From Brachionus rotundiformis (Eukaryota > Rotifera > Eurotatoria > Ploima > Brachionidae), in contig JAESIW010000031.1 in assembly GCA_016802295.1 (NCBI GenBank), positions 1 through 64,000 on the forward strand: a DNA stretch of 64,000 bases, written 5' to 3'. The translations under genes were made by a program, and so were the position numbers. Position 1 is the first letter of the stretch, and the number at the start of each line of letters is the position of its first letter. Shown in pieces: positions 12,092-21,549 of the stretch. The notes below the pieces were generated by a model. That model was not told where the DNA came from, did not search any database, and worked only from the letters and a program-made list of their open reading frames with translations.

Positions 12092-13081
12092 ATGCATCAA
12101 AACAAATCGGATACTTTGAAATCAATTCAAAAGACCAAGTATAAACGAAACATTCTACCAAAAAATGAAATAATTCAGCTATACCTAAACTCATCAGTTG
12201 GTTCGAATGCAAAAAGCAAAGTAGTTTTGCCAAAGTTTTCAAACAATGACATTACCACACATTTGACTAATGTAGAAACTGGACAAAATTTGCCAAAGAC
12301 CGAAAATTGTGGTTCGAATGAATCCAACATGTCAAATGCTTCAAAAAAGCTTTCCAAAGAAACAAACAAATTAAAAACGGTGCTTAATGAGCCAGAAAGG
12401 AACGACAGTGACAAAAATATGCAAAAAATATTATCCAATTTGGCCCAAGAGTTCATTTTGGATTGTAAGCAACGACTTGATTCGGAAAATTTCAGCATTT
12501 TATTATCTCTTTTGGAAAAATACCACTCAATTGAGCAAAAAGATGATCTAAATTCAAATGATTTAAAATTTTTCTTACACTCAATATACGATTTGATAAA
12601 ATCAGACAACAATTTGTGTCAGAAGTTTAGTGCTTTTTTGACCAACGAGTATGCCCTAGAGTTTGATTTGTTGCTAGAAGCGAGCCAACATGAAAAAACT
12701 TTGGATTTTTTCCAAAAGCTGGAGCTTCTAATTCCAAATAGGTCGTCATTCCGAAAACTTTTGCAGTCTTTAATCTCACTCACCAATTTTTCATCCAACA
12801 TGGATAACTCAATTAGCAAGATGGAATACATTAAGTCAAAAATACGCTCAATTACTAAAAATAACGCCTTGGTAAACATTGACCTGGACCATTTGTTTGA
12901 TCAACGTTTTGTAAACATAGAGCCCATTTACGAGAAAATTAATTTAACTGATGAAAAGTTGAAAAATTCACTTGACCATGAGTATATCGATTTGACCATC
13001 AAGTTCAATGAGACAAGCAAAAAAAATGTAAAAAGTCTTAAAAATAAAATGGTCAAAAATTCAAAAAAAAATTTTTTATAA
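12092..13081 (+). CDS. GON4L-like paired-amphipathic-helix (PAH) protein, single exon
   Basis: 329 aa from a true ATG, with no intron. Residues 1-110 are polar and low in complexity. Residues about 112-275 hold two helical repeats: LAQEFILDCKQRL... with LLSLLEKYHS, then FSAFLTNEYALEFDLLLEAS... with FFQKLELLIP. These recall the PAH/SANT-region helices of GON4L/YARP-type transcriptional co-regulators, which bind chromatin co-repressors. The C-terminus is Lys/Asn-rich and could be a nuclear localisation signal. Human GON4L is above 2,000 aa, so this would be only the PAH part. Absence of introns in an intron-dense region suggests a retrocopy or an independent short gene. The family call rests on remembered motif patterns only. 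Confidence 0.5.
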   Translation: MHQNKSDTLKSIQKTKYKRNILPKNEIIQLYLNSSVGSNAKSKVVLPKFSNNDITTHLTNVETGQNLPKTENCGSNESNMSNASKKLSKETNKLKTVLNEPERNDSDKNMQKILSNLAQEFILDCKQRLDSENFSILLSLLEKYHSIEQKDDLNSNDLKFFLHSIYDLIKSDNNLCQKFSAFLTNEYALEFDLLLEASQHEKTLDFFQKLELLIPNRSSFRKLLQSLISLTNFSSNMDNSISKMEYIKSKIRSITKNNALVNIDLDHLFDQRFVNIEPIYEKINLTDEKLKNSLDHEYIDLTIKFNETSKKNVKSLKNKMVKNSKKNFL

Positions 13082-13911
13082 GTGTAAATATGAATTACTT
13101 TGAGCAATTGTTTTTATTTTTTTGTTTATAATTGTAAAAGCTTATAATGAATTTTTTTGAAAAAAAAAGAGTGAAAGAATAAACCAGCCATTGAGAGAAA
13201 AAATTAATCATTAGTCAATTAAAACCTAATTAAAATGAAAATTATTTTCTTTTCATAAGGTAGAATGTAATTAATTTAGTAGAATAGGCTGTTCGACTTC
13301 ATACTGTTTGGAAAGACCAAGTATGTAAAAGTGGGAAAATGTAAACAAAAAAGATAAATTGCATAATTAAGATTGAAAAGCATCATTAAAAATTCAAAGA
13401 GTTTTTATTTATTTAAACTGTATTTAATTTTTTTTTAAATATGGTCAATATTGTTAATAAATTAAAAAAAAATCTTTAATTAAAATTTTCCTAAAATCAC
13501 ATACAGAATATCAAATAGAATTAAATTCAATTTTAATCAGATATTAAATGCAAAAACTCTCATTTAACTATCTAAACTCATGAAGAAATTATCTTTTAAA
13601 ACATTCAATTAAAATTATTTTAAATTTTAAGAAAGCAGAAAAGATACGAGTATTGAAAATCATTTATGCATTTATTGATGCTTTGAATGTATATGGAGCT
13701 ACCAAGTTTTGAATAGTTGCATCATTAGAAAGCTTTTTTTATGGAAAGCATATTTCGTTTGATAGGGAACTACTGGGGCGTTGCGCTTTATAATCAAATG
13801 AAATTAGATATTCAATTTTCAAATCATAAAATTTTATCATCTTGACTATGACTATTTTCTTTATATAATGCTGAATAAATATAAAATTTTTTAATTTAAA
13901 GATTTGAAAAA
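13082..13911. other. AT-rich intergenic spacer
   Basis: No supported exon. The stretch 13740-13790 is slightly less AT-rich but has no usable reading frame. It presumably holds the 3' UTR of the PAH-like gene and the promoter of the small bZIP gene. Confidence 0.5.
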
Positions 13912-14181
13912 ATGAAAAATCGAATAGATAATGCTATAAATGAGGAAAAAATTTTTGATTTGGAACAAAAGCGCAAAGCTTGTATCATTTCCAAAAAGTA
14001 TCGCGAACGCAAACGCCAACAGAATCTTGATTTTGAGAAGAAAATGATCTATTTGGAAAACCAAAACCAACAGCTCAGCAAAAAATTGAAAAAGCTTAGT
14101 ACCATAAGGCTAATGTATGGATTCGAGATTCTCAATTATTTATTCTCGAATAAAATTTCAAAAGAAGACAACCATAAATAA
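13912..14181 (+). CDS. Small bZIP-like protein with a degenerate basic region
   Basis: 89 aa from ATG to TAA. Residues about 18-40 are a basic stretch (KRKACIISKKYRERKRQQ), followed by heptads with LENQNQQLSKKLKKL and a hydrophobic tail LMYGFEILNYLF. Spacing of the last Arg to the zipper fits bZIP. However, the invariant Asn eight residues before that Arg is Ala, and the usual Ala-Ala pair is not kept. Known bZIPs (C/EBP, ATF4) need that Asn for DNA contact, so this protein may dimerise without normal DNA binding. An acceptor-like TTTAAAG lies just upstream at about 13901, so an upstream exon cannot be excluded. Confidence 0.5.
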   Translation: MKNRIDNAINEEKIFDLEQKRKACIISKKYRERKRQQNLDFEKKMIYLENQNQQLSKKLKKLSTIRLMYGFEILNYLFSNKISKEDNHK

Positions 14182-14999
14182 GACCATTTTTACCAGATTG
14201 TTTTGATATATATATTTTATGTTTTGATAAGTCAATGTTAAAAATTTGTACAAATTTTGAAATTTATAGAAATTCTAAATTTATTTGATTTTTGAGAATA
14301 AATTTGGATCAATTAGTTCTAGCTTGATTTTAACCTAACAGTTAACTTTGATAAAATAGACTAGTTTAATTAAAAGTATCCAAGTATATTTTATATCTAA
14401 ATTTATTGATATTTCGCTATTACAATTTTTAATATATTCTAGTTTTACCACAATTTTTAAAAATGGTCATTCAAGCGAATCATTCAATTATTATAAAGTA
14501 GCTAGTAGTCAAATATTTCTAAAAAATAAGGTATTAGCATTTTTTAATTGGAAAAAAAGACGTTTCTAGTTAAAAGATTGTAATTCTAAATTTTTTTCGA
14601 TTTTCTAAATTTAAATTTTCTTTTTATCTATTAATTATCTTTTACATTTTTATACAATTTTTATTTCTAAATTTCAAAGAAATATATTTCCTTAGTATGA
14701 TTTATTTTATAAAAAATATCTAACCATACAATCAGAGCTTTTAAGTATTAAAAAATAAAAATTATTTATAAAAATTTAAAGCTTATTTTACTTGATTTTG
14801 TTCTTTTTTAAATATTCGTTAATAAATTTCTTTCTGAGTAGTTTTTTTCCAAATCTTCAATGGACTTTTTTATTACATTTATTTAAATTTTATAAGATTA
14901 ATGATACTTGATAAAGCGGAAAAGTTAATGAGGCAAGTCATAAAATTTTATGTTTTAATTTTGCTTTCTTTTAGCAATTTATTCAATTTTGGAATCCAC
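14182..14999. other. AT-rich intergenic spacer
   Basis: No supported gene. The sequence is almost entirely A/T with short homopolymers. Confidence 0.5.
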
Positions 15000-15291
15000 A
15001 TGAATCAGCTCACCGTGCCATCTAAAAAAGATGCTCTGGTAAAAAAATAATTAAGTTTTTTTGGCAAAATTTCCAATTGGTATGCTTACTTTGGACGAAT
15101 TATAAGTGAGCAGATAAAACTAATTTATGCTTCACTTCAATAAAAACTTTACTTAGTTCTTTTTTTTGCTCAATTGGAAATTTTTGTTATTTGCCATTTA
15201 CTCAATCTCTAAACCATTTAGTGGCGCACTGTCAAATCTCAAGCCTGGCTTTTTTTATCTTTGTTTGTTTGTTTTTTACCGATATATCCAG
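15000..15291 (+). CDS. Possible tiny membrane protein (two exons, 3' end unresolved)
   Basis: ATG at 15000 opens MNQLTVPSKKDAL with a good donor (CTG/GTAAAA) at 15039. An acceptor TTTAG at 15220-15221 gives WRTVKSQAWLFLSLFVCFL, a convincing hydrophobic helix, ending at a CCAG/GTAATG donor (15291). The join is in phase and GC content is higher than around it. I could not place a terminal exon before LSM4, and I recognise no family. It could also be chance splice-like sequence. Confidence 0.3.
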
Positions 15292-15590
15292 GTAATGTTC
15301 TCTTAAATTCATATCACTGCCAGTATAGTTATGGTAAAGTTATATTCAACTAACCAGATTTTATAATATTCTTAAAAATAAATAAAGTTTTTCTAAAATA
15401 AAATTTACTAACTTAAATTCTATTTATTTATTTCATATTTTATTTTCTAAATCCTAGATTTTTTCCCCAATAAAAACAAAAAGCTGAATAAAAAATTTAT
15501 TTGATTTAATTTTTTGAACAAAAATAATTTTATTAACAAAATGAATTAAATTTTAATTGTCTTCAAAGTGAGCGGTTTTTTAAAAATGGT

Positions 15591-16187
15591 CTATCTACGC
15601 TGCTGTTTGGCAGGTCTGGCACCACCAATGCTATTTGTCGAACCTCCAACATTGCTCGATAAATTTGTAGTCTGTCTTCCACCTCGGTTTGATTGACCTC
15701 CTCTTCCGCCTCTTTGCCCAGATCCAGCTCCTCTTCTCATTTGATCTTTTCTTCCTTGTTGACCTCTGTTTGGTTCATCCTTATAGTTTTCAATTACTTC
15801 ATCAGGTATTCGCAAATACTTTATTGTACTGCCTCTAATGTAGCACTCTGGTATTTTCCAAAATCGATCTCCGTCCTAAAATTCTTTAAAGTTTTGTATT
15901 CATCTCACAAGATTCTTAGTCTAAAATAATTACTCTGGACGTGCATATCACTTGAGTTAAATAGACATTCATCCAAGCATCACAGCTGGCTAAATGTCCA
16001 TTATAAGTCTCACCATTTTTAAGCTCGACTAGCTTAAAATAATTAAAATTATTTTGCTTTTTAGAAAAAATTTAATCTTACCATGGGATGGTTAATAGCT
16101 GTCTTCAGCAATGACAACGGTAGCTTTAATTTTAAAGTAAACATCAAAGTGGTCATTTTTTTTATAATTATTCATATTATTTACCAT
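15591..16187 (-). CDS. LSM4: U6 snRNA-associated Sm-like protein LSm4
   Basis: Four exons on the minus strand: 16185-16187 (only the ATG), 16083-16123, 15934-16032 and 15591-15875. The product begins MLPLSLLKTAINHPM, then LVELKNGETYNGHLASCD, then a short exon boundary and FWKIPECYIRGSTIKYLRIP. These are the Sm1 and Sm2 motifs of LSm4. The C-terminal third is Gly/Arg-rich (RGG-type), as in other LSm4 proteins. LSm4 sits in the LSm2-8 ring on U6 snRNA (splicing) and the LSm1-7 ring (mRNA decay, P bodies). A first exon holding just the start codon is unusual. A continuous reading from the ATG at 16154-16156 would give an N-terminal extension not seen in the family, so I prefer the spliced start. 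Confidence 0.92.
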
Positions 16188-17513
16188 TTTTTTCTGACAA
16201 ACGTCTCACACTATAATAAAGGTATAGACAATATATTTTAATTTTCTATTGCTTTATAATTAAGTAATATTTTTTTACTAAATTTGGATAACTATTTGTT
16301 GAATTATTTTAAAAATAAGCAAATATAAGTTAATTTATTGTAAAATTTAAGACCGCTTTTTTTTCAGAATAAAGTCTTTTTTTTCAATTGATTTTGATTT
16401 TTTTAATATTTTTAAAAAATGTAATTAAGTAATTTTCAATTCATTATTTGGTTATGGAAAATTTCCCATGTCCTTTAAAATTATACCATTTGCTAACAAT
16501 TTTTATAAATTTTCAATAAAATTTAATATCCTGTAAGTTTGTTGTATTGCCGGGAATTAAATATCTTTTTTAATTTTAAAATTTTATTGTAGAAAAAAAT
16601 TTATCTATATTTAATAGAAAATTGTTCAGATAATGTGAACCGTACTGTATTGCTGCTAGCGGCTCGCTTAGAACTACCAAAAATAACTTATTAAACCATC
16701 TTGATAAGAAGATAATAGGGAACTGGTAAGAGACTTTTATACCAAAGAAAAAAATGAAGGTTTACTTAATTTTAAAAAATAAAGAATATACATTTCAACA
16801 CGAACAAAAATAATAAATTTTTCATAGTCATAATTATTTTCTAATCTTTTTATCAAGGTATTTTATTAATAATAGAAAATATTTTTATTCTTGGTGAAAA
16901 TTTTTGCAACCAAACAAAATAGATGTAAATACCTGACAAATATCTATAGATAAATACGATTCAGAAAAAAAGATAAATTTTTTTTAAAATTCAAATTCTT
17001 ATTTTTAGATTTTTTTTAAAATTTTTAAATAAATCTCCACACATTTATTTTATTCACGGTTTTTTTCCCTTGAACAAGGATTATAAAATTTTTTGATAAA
17101 AGTTTTATTAGAAAATGTTCTCCATTATTTTATTTTTCTTAATTTAAGATTGTTTCTTGCTATTCAAAGCATTCAGGTACCCCAAACACATGAGTAATGT
17201 AATTTCGCAATCAAAATTAAAATGGTAAAAATGTTTAGCTGATTCAAATTATGTTTCTGGAAAGATCCAATAGGATCCTAACAAATCTAATAAACATAAA
17301 CTTAATAAATATTTTTTTCTATTAAAATTTGACTATAAATAAGATTTCACAATTACATTTTTTTAAATAAAGAATTTCTAAATCGCAAAATCTAACTCTT
17401 AATAAAATACTTCCTTCATCTGTGTTTCAAAGATAAGTTACATAAACATTCAGCCCATAAACATTCAAGCAGGCCTTTTTCTCAACTCACCTGAACTGAC
17501 CGAGAACAACACA
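16188..17513. other. AT-rich intergenic spacer upstream of the C/EBP-like gene
   Basis: Mostly A/T sequence. A less AT-rich patch at 16640-16680 (around GCTGCTAGCGGCTCGC) could be a regulatory or transcribed element. An acceptor-like CATTCAG at about 17447-17453, followed by open frame, suggests a 5' exon of the C/EBP-like gene lies here, but I could not fix it. Confidence 0.4.
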
Positions 17514-18392
17514 TTGCCATGTCAACCACTTTATGAAGTGAACGACTTTTTGACAGTAGAAAATAAACAAAATATGATAAACAACGACTTGGATAGTTAC
17601 GGTCAAAAAACTACCAGTTCTGAGACAGACTACGCAAATTTGTTCCGTGGTCTGTCTACATTTGAACTTCCCTTGTTGGACAGGCTGCCTTCATTCAATG
17701 AAGTCAAGAAAGAAAACCACAAAATCCTCGAAGACCATGTTGGTCAAGAGAAGACTTATACAGATTTGTCGGACCTTGTGATCCAAGAGCAGACAAAACA
17801 AGAGATTAAATATCCGGTGCAAGTTGGTCACATTCTAACAAATTCCAACATAAGCAATCAATACTTGTTTGGTGAAGAAAGCTCGATGAGCAGCGATAGC
17901 TCACTCTCAAGCTGTACTGCATTGAGCACCATTGAGAACACTGGCTTTAAAGGCAAATCTGTCAAGAGGCTAAACAACAACAAGCCGCTATCGATACAAT
18001 CTGAAGGTGTCGAAAAGCCAAAACGCGGCAGAAAGCCTACGCCGCTAAACGCTGATCCAAATGTTAAATTGACCAAAAAGCAGCTGATGATGAGAAATGC
18101 TGAGAAACCGGTGGTGTGTTTTGGAAATAAAGTTGTGGAAAAGAATACCGATGAGTATGTAAAAAGAAGAGATGCCAATAATGCAGCGGTGAAAAAGTGT
18201 CGCCAAAAGACGCTTGAAAAGCAAAAAGAGCGCGAAGATAGAATGAACAATTTGGTCGCAGAAAACAATAAGCTAAATGAGACAGTGAAAAAATTGTTCC
18301 AAGAGTTGGACGTGCTTAAGAATATAATCATTCAGATGAGTCCTGATAAAAAGCTACCGGTGGATATAGCCAAAATGTATGAAGAAATTTAA
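17514..18392 (+). CDS. C/EBP-family bZIP transcription factor
   Basis: The open frame runs to the TAA at 18390-18392. The first in-frame ATG is at 17574; the frame is open further upstream, so a 5' exon spliced near 17454 is likely. The N-terminal half is acidic/Ser-rich, including SSMSSDSSLSSCT, typical of activation regions. A basic linker (KPKRGRKPTPL) precedes the bZIP: YVKRRDANNAAVKKCRQK, with the invariant Asn and Arg of C/EBP, then heptads LVAENNKLNETVKKL and LFQELDVLKNII. The tail reads MSPDKKLPVDIAKMYEEI. C/EBP proteins bind CCAAT-like palindromes as dimers in the nucleus. The basic region is closest to C/EBP-gamma/C/EBP in my judgement. A zipper-only relative follows at 19498. Confidence 0.85.
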   Translation: MPCQPLYEVNDFLTVENKQNMINNDLDSYGQKTTSSETDYANLFRGLSTFELPLLDRLPSFNEVKKENHKILEDHVGQEKTYTDLSDLVIQEQTKQEIKYPVQVGHILTNSNISNQYLFGEESSMSSDSSLSSCTALSTIENTGFKGKSVKRLNNNKPLSIQSEGVEKPKRGRKPTPLNADPNVKLTKKQLMMRNAEKPVVCFGNKVVEKNTDEYVKRRDANNAAVKKCRQKTLEKQKEREDRMNNLVAENNKLNETVKKLFQELDVLKNIIIQMSPDKKLPVDIAKMYEEI

Positions 18393-19497
18393 GTTTTAAG
18401 TTGACAATCAAAATTTGTGTACATTTTTTTTTAATTGTATACCATTTGGTATTTAAAAAAGACCTTTTAATATGTTTTTTATTTATAAGACTTTCTTTTT
18501 TTAAAGACACGTTTTTTAGATGCTAAAATTGATTTTAGTAAATTTTAAAAATAATAATAATTTAATAAAATTTTAAATAAAAGATTTCTCTAATGTTGTT
18601 ACTTTGGCAATGTAAAAAGTTGGTATAATTTTAGAAAATTATGACAAAATTAAATTTAAGCTAATAGTTCAAAGCATAATTTATAAAAAACATTCAATGA
18701 TAGAATAGTTTTGATATTAATTATACAAGATTCGTAGAAATGGCTAACAAGAATTAAAAATGCATAATTTTAGTTTATAATTTTTTTTTCTATTTTAAAT
18801 TTTTAAATTGCGATCTTAAATTAAGCTTCAATTTGAAAGGTTTATTTTTTTTGGTAAATCGAGATACCAACGCCATCGTCTAGGCATCAAAAATAAATTT
18901 ACCCAAGTCTCAAATTTATTAAACTAGGATAAAATCAAAGGGCTTTTTTTACCTAAGTCAAATTAAAGCTTTTCAATAGGTAAATTTCTTTTTAATATAA
19001 TGTAGGAGTTAGATGATAAAATCATAATTTATATCAACTATTTTCTCAAAATTCAGATCAAGCAAATTTCTTTAAAATGGTAAAATGGTGTAAACAAATC
19101 ACGAAAACATGTTTTCATAAAAATTAATGATTTTTTTAATTTTATTTTAACTTAATAAAGTATATATTTGATCAATTGCTTTTTGTTTAATATTTTAAAT
19201 TATTAGGATTAATTTTTTTTTCATTAAAAATGTGAAAAAATTCATGATAATAAAAAATCATTATAGTTTTTATGCTACAAACTTACGTAAGCTTTACCTG
19301 AGTCATTCGAAGAGCTTTTGCGTAATTAAGCTTTTTAATAAGTCATTTTTAATTCATATATTTATAAAAAAGTTCTATTTTTCAGTAACGCAACCATGCC
19401 ACCACTCAAAAATAAAAACATTACTCATTAAAAACTTATTTATAAGAGTTGTTAAAACTTTACTATTAAAAATTTACTCATTTTACTCAAGAATTAA
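18393..19497. other. AT-rich spacer between two C/EBP-related loci
   Basis: No intact gene. Near 18860 a short frame reads NRDTNAIV and then stops, loosely recalling the C/EBP basic region (RRDANNAAV). This may be a decayed basic-region exon or chance. Confidence 0.4.
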
Positions 19498-19716
19498 ATG
19501 AATATTCGACCTGGCCAAGATTCCATGGATGAAAACACTGACCAAGAGGACAAAATGCAGACACTGAAGAATGAAAACCAAAATCTCAAAGAAAATATAA
19601 ACAATTTAGTAACCGAGCTGAGCATGTTAAAGGATCAACTAACTCAATTAAGCCCAGATAAAAAACTACCTGATCATTTAGAAGTTCTTTTGTCAAAAAT
19701 CAATGATTTTAATTAA
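19498..19716 (+). CDS. Zipper-only C/EBP paralogue lacking a basic region
   Basis: 72 aa. The codon immediately before the ATG is an in-frame TAA, so within this exon nothing upstream can be coding. Residues about 20-60 are a leucine zipper (LKNENQNLKENINNL, VTELSMLKDQLTQL) followed by LSPDKKLPDHLEVLLSKI. This matches the neighbouring C/EBP's zipper and its distinctive tail SPDKKLP almost position by position, but no basic DNA-binding segment is present. Such a protein could dimerise with the C/EBP and block DNA binding, by analogy with basic-less bZIP inhibitors; that role is inference. It could instead be the 3' exon of a gene whose first exon I missed (an AG at about 19516 is usable), or a decaying duplicate. 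It ends 49 bp from the AKAP10 stop (tail to tail). Confidence 0.6.
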   Translation: MNIRPGQDSMDENTDQEDKMQTLKNENQNLKENINNLVTELSMLKDQLTQLSPDKKLPDHLEVLLSKINDFN

Positions 19717-19765
19717 TTTGTTTATTTTTATTTTTTTGTAAATAAATTTTATTTAAAATAAATAA

Positions 19766-21549
19766 TTAACTTGATTTATTTAATGTTATTACTTCATTGA
19801 CTAGATTGGCAGCAATACGCTCTGCGGTTTCGTAGTCGTCCTGAGTAAATTTGGACGCCGATCGCAAAGGCATATAATTTTTTAATTTAACAAGTTTTTC
19901 TCTTAGGTTAAAATTATTCGAATCATTTTTTCTACTCATTTGAATAAATTGCTCTGGATCATCGTACAATTGCCAAATGTCATCTTCAGGTTTAAGCTCA
20001 GGTTCCTGATCTTTTTTGGCACCAGGCTCTCTCTCCAAATATCTAATAAATCTGCCAAATTTGTCTATCTTGCCAATATGCATATTCACACTCAGAGGAT
20101 TTGACCACAATTCAGCATCTTCACTCTTCTGGTCTACACAAATGGGCTTTTCTGCCATTAACAGGTTGGACTCGAATTTAGTATTTCCAAGTATTTCTTT
20201 CTTGTATTTTTGGTACAATTCACTATCGAGGAATTTTTTAAAATATCTCTTATCTAGTATACTAAAAATGATCAAAAGTGGAATGTAGAAACAATTGGAA
20301 TAAGTGTTCAGGATGTATTCCAAGCCTTCGGTTTTACTTTCTTCTAGTTGACAAATATTTATTTCGACTTGACGACGCACAAGATCGTCAAAACCAAGCG
20401 GGCATTTTGCCTGTAAACTAATGTAGCTAAAACATATATTAAATTAATTATTAAATAAAAATTTTTTATTACTTATCATATATTATAATTGCGTCATTTT
20501 GCCATTGGGTGTACAATTTATCAAGTTGATTTCTGTCATTTGGTAAATTACATGGATGTAGTGATTGTAGATTCTTGGTAAAATTGTCCGCTTGGATCCA
20601 AAATTTAAGCAAATAGCTTACTTTTTCTTGCTCAAGATACTTATTAATTAATTAGTAAATTTTTTGTTTCTTATCAATTGTGAATGAGTACCTCTAGGAA
20701 AAAAACTACTGCGAAATCATCGTACAGAAAATCAGACAAATGTAAGGTCTTTGAGTCCAGAAGAGTTTGCAAATATTTACAATGGTATTCGCTGACCAAA
20801 TATTTCTCATAGGATCTATATAATATTTTAAAATTAATTTAATATTAAAAAAGTTTACTAAATAGTGGTATAGTAAGATATAAAATTACTTTTCAAGCTT
20901 GGCATGCACATACTCTCTGGCCTGGTCAAAGCATTCAAGATCTATTAGTTGGTTTTTTTCGGGACAAATACCATCTAGAAAAAAATGTGAAAAATTATAT
21001 TATCTTTAATAGAAAAAAGCAAATAAATACTTATTATCTGACTAGTCAAACTATTTGTAAGATCAATCGGGTACTTTGCTTCTTTGGAAACATACTTTAC
21101 AAATATTGAGATGGCATCCTTGCTTATATCTAAAAATTATTCTCAATTAACATCATAGCTTATCTTGGCAATTATTTACTATCATAGTCTTTGCTTGAAG
21201 AAGGAGATTTTGAAGAGGGATTAAGATGACACATGGTTTGCTTAAAATTATTGACATCTAGTAAAAATTTGACCAAATTGGACTCCCCTATTGAGTCCAT
21301 AAACAAAATATAGTAAGAAATCTCATTATTTGTATCATCGAATAAAATATCTCTTAGCGAATGAGCTAGCTTGGACTTTCGCTCATTTAAGCCAAAGTTT
21401 CCATTGATTGTTCCTTTACCTTTACCAAATGTTTATTAAATTTTAATTATTTATTCAATAGATGTACCCAAATCAGTCATTATCTGGTCGTACTCAGGTA
21501 TCTGATTAAGAAGCGAAAATTTTTGCTCGGGCTCGACTGGAAATATCAT
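19766..21549 (-). CDS. AKAP10: A-kinase anchor protein 10 (D-AKAP2), short form
   Basis: Seven or so exons on the minus strand from ATG 21549 to TAA 19766-19768, giving about 490-500 aa (human about 660). The first RGS-like domain contains HSLRDILFDDTNNEISYYIL. The second includes ISIFVKYVSKEA, FLYDDFAVVFFLEYLEQ, LLKFWIQADNF and NDAIIIYDNYISLQAKCPLG, in the order seen in AKAP10. The C-terminus has IGKIDKFGRFIRYLE, then an amphipathic helix AERIAANLVNEVITL that corresponds to the PKA regulatory-subunit anchoring helix. AKAP10 ties PKA to Rab4/Rab11 recycling endosomes or mitochondria. The long N-terminal extension of the vertebrate protein is missing and there is no obvious C-terminal PDZ ligand. 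The last exon (19766-20426) is the largest. Confidence 0.88.

Noticed and set aside
19232..19501. 89-aa plus-strand ORF just before the zipper-only gene
   Set aside because: Composition is Lys/Leu/Phe/Ile as expected from A/T-rich spacer, it lacks motifs and does not supply a basic region.
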